A DNA stretch of 23,513 nucleotides, from positions 1 to 23,513 of the forward strand of contig JBAWWY010000022.1 in the NCBI GenBank assembly GCA_037144355.1. Reading direction: 5' to 3'. The position numbers and the translations under genes are program-made. Source of the DNA: JBAWWY01 sp037144355 (GTDB lineage: Bacteria > Bacillota > Clostridia > Peptostreptococcales > Anaerovoracaceae). Of this stretch, positions 23,358 to 23,513 are shown piece by piece; the first letter of the stretch is position 1, and the number at the start of each line of letters is the position of its first letter. Under the pieces are notes generated by a model. The model was not told the origin of the DNA, ran no database searches, and worked only from the letters and a program-made list of their open reading frames with translations.

Positions 23358-23387
23358 TTGACACAGGTATTTTTTTTGTGGTAATAT
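23358..23387 (+). promoter_or_regulatory. Strong promoter P1 at the right edge
   Basis: TTGACA (23358-23363), 18 bases including a long T-run, then TAATAT (23382-23387). It is the first of two tandem promoters about 110 bases apart. Confidence 0.72.
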
Positions 23388-23468
23388 ACGACTCGTGTCA
23401 TTGAACTTGTACAAAAAAACGAAACAAAATATTGCCACAAAAAAGTCACCAAAAAGATAAAATAGGTG

Positions 23469-23497
23469 TTGACACAAAACACGCAGAGTGGTATATT
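23469..23497 (+). promoter_or_regulatory. Strong promoter P2 at the right edge
   Basis: TTGACA (23469-23474), 17 bases, then TATATT (23492-23497). An A-tract-rich stretch (about 23410-23465) lies directly upstream and resembles an UP element. No ORF follows before the window ends, so a stable RNA operon is a reasonable guess for the target. Confidence 0.75.
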
Positions 23498-23513
23498 TAT
23501 AAAGCTCTCTCCC

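Noticed and set aside
1..23513. CRISPR arrays, insertion sequences, prophage or defence genes
   Set aside because: No repeat-spacer pattern, transposase, integrase or known defence protein is present; the genes are housekeeping or transport.

Overview
The window is a stretch of low-GC, housekeeping-dense chromosome from a Firmicute, most likely a member of the Clostridia. The evidence is the A+T-rich codon use, strong AGGAGG-type ribosome binding sites, TTG and GTG starts, and gene neighbourhoods known from Bacillus/Clostridium (tmk-holB-ricT-trmN6-abrB; murC/purR-spoVG-glmU-prs-pth-mfd-prsA-spoVB family-hup-rqcP). Genus and species cannot be read from the sequence with confidence. spoVG, a SpoVB-family flippase and abrB are compatible with a spore former but do not prove it.

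Layout. Positions 1-410 hold the end of one 5S rRNA gene with a terminator, a structured spacer of about 210 bases, and a complete second 5S rRNA gene with its own terminator. Positions 549-3315 are a potassium-uptake locus: a KtrB/TrkH channel subunit facing two consecutive single-RCK (TrkA/KtrA-type) regulatory subunits. Positions 3425-6789 are a DNA-replication/RNA-modification operon led by a tiny membrane ORF: tmk, holB, ricT, trmN6. Reading towards it is a short operon of a membrane-anchored coiled-coil protein and AbrB (7408 to 6808). murA (7577-8842) diverges from that operon through overlapping promoters and converges on murC (10239-8854).

From 10305 rightwards the plus strand carries purR (with a recognisable PurBox pair), spoVG, a strikingly shortened glmU, prs, pth, mfd, a PrsA-type foldase lipoprotein, a SpoVB/MurJ-family flippase, hup and rqcP. 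These link purine/PRPP supply, UDP-GlcNAc and peptidoglycan precursor synthesis, translation quality control and transcription-coupled repair. The right end has a folate-type ECF transporter S component (minus strand), an MFS permease preceded by direct repeats, and a tandem pair of strong promoters reading off the edge, probably into a stable-RNA operon.

Most of the window is ordinary. The strongest oddity is glmU: the left-handed beta-helix acetyltransferase half is intact, but the uridyltransferase half is reduced to about 115 residues, and its nucleotide-binding glycine loop, catalytic lysine and metal-binding aspartate are all replaced. The cell nevertheless needs UDP-GlcNAc for MurA, encoded 4 kb away, so a separate GlcNAc-1-phosphate uridyltransferase is predicted elsewhere. 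I see no defence system, phage, transposon or CRISPR array here.
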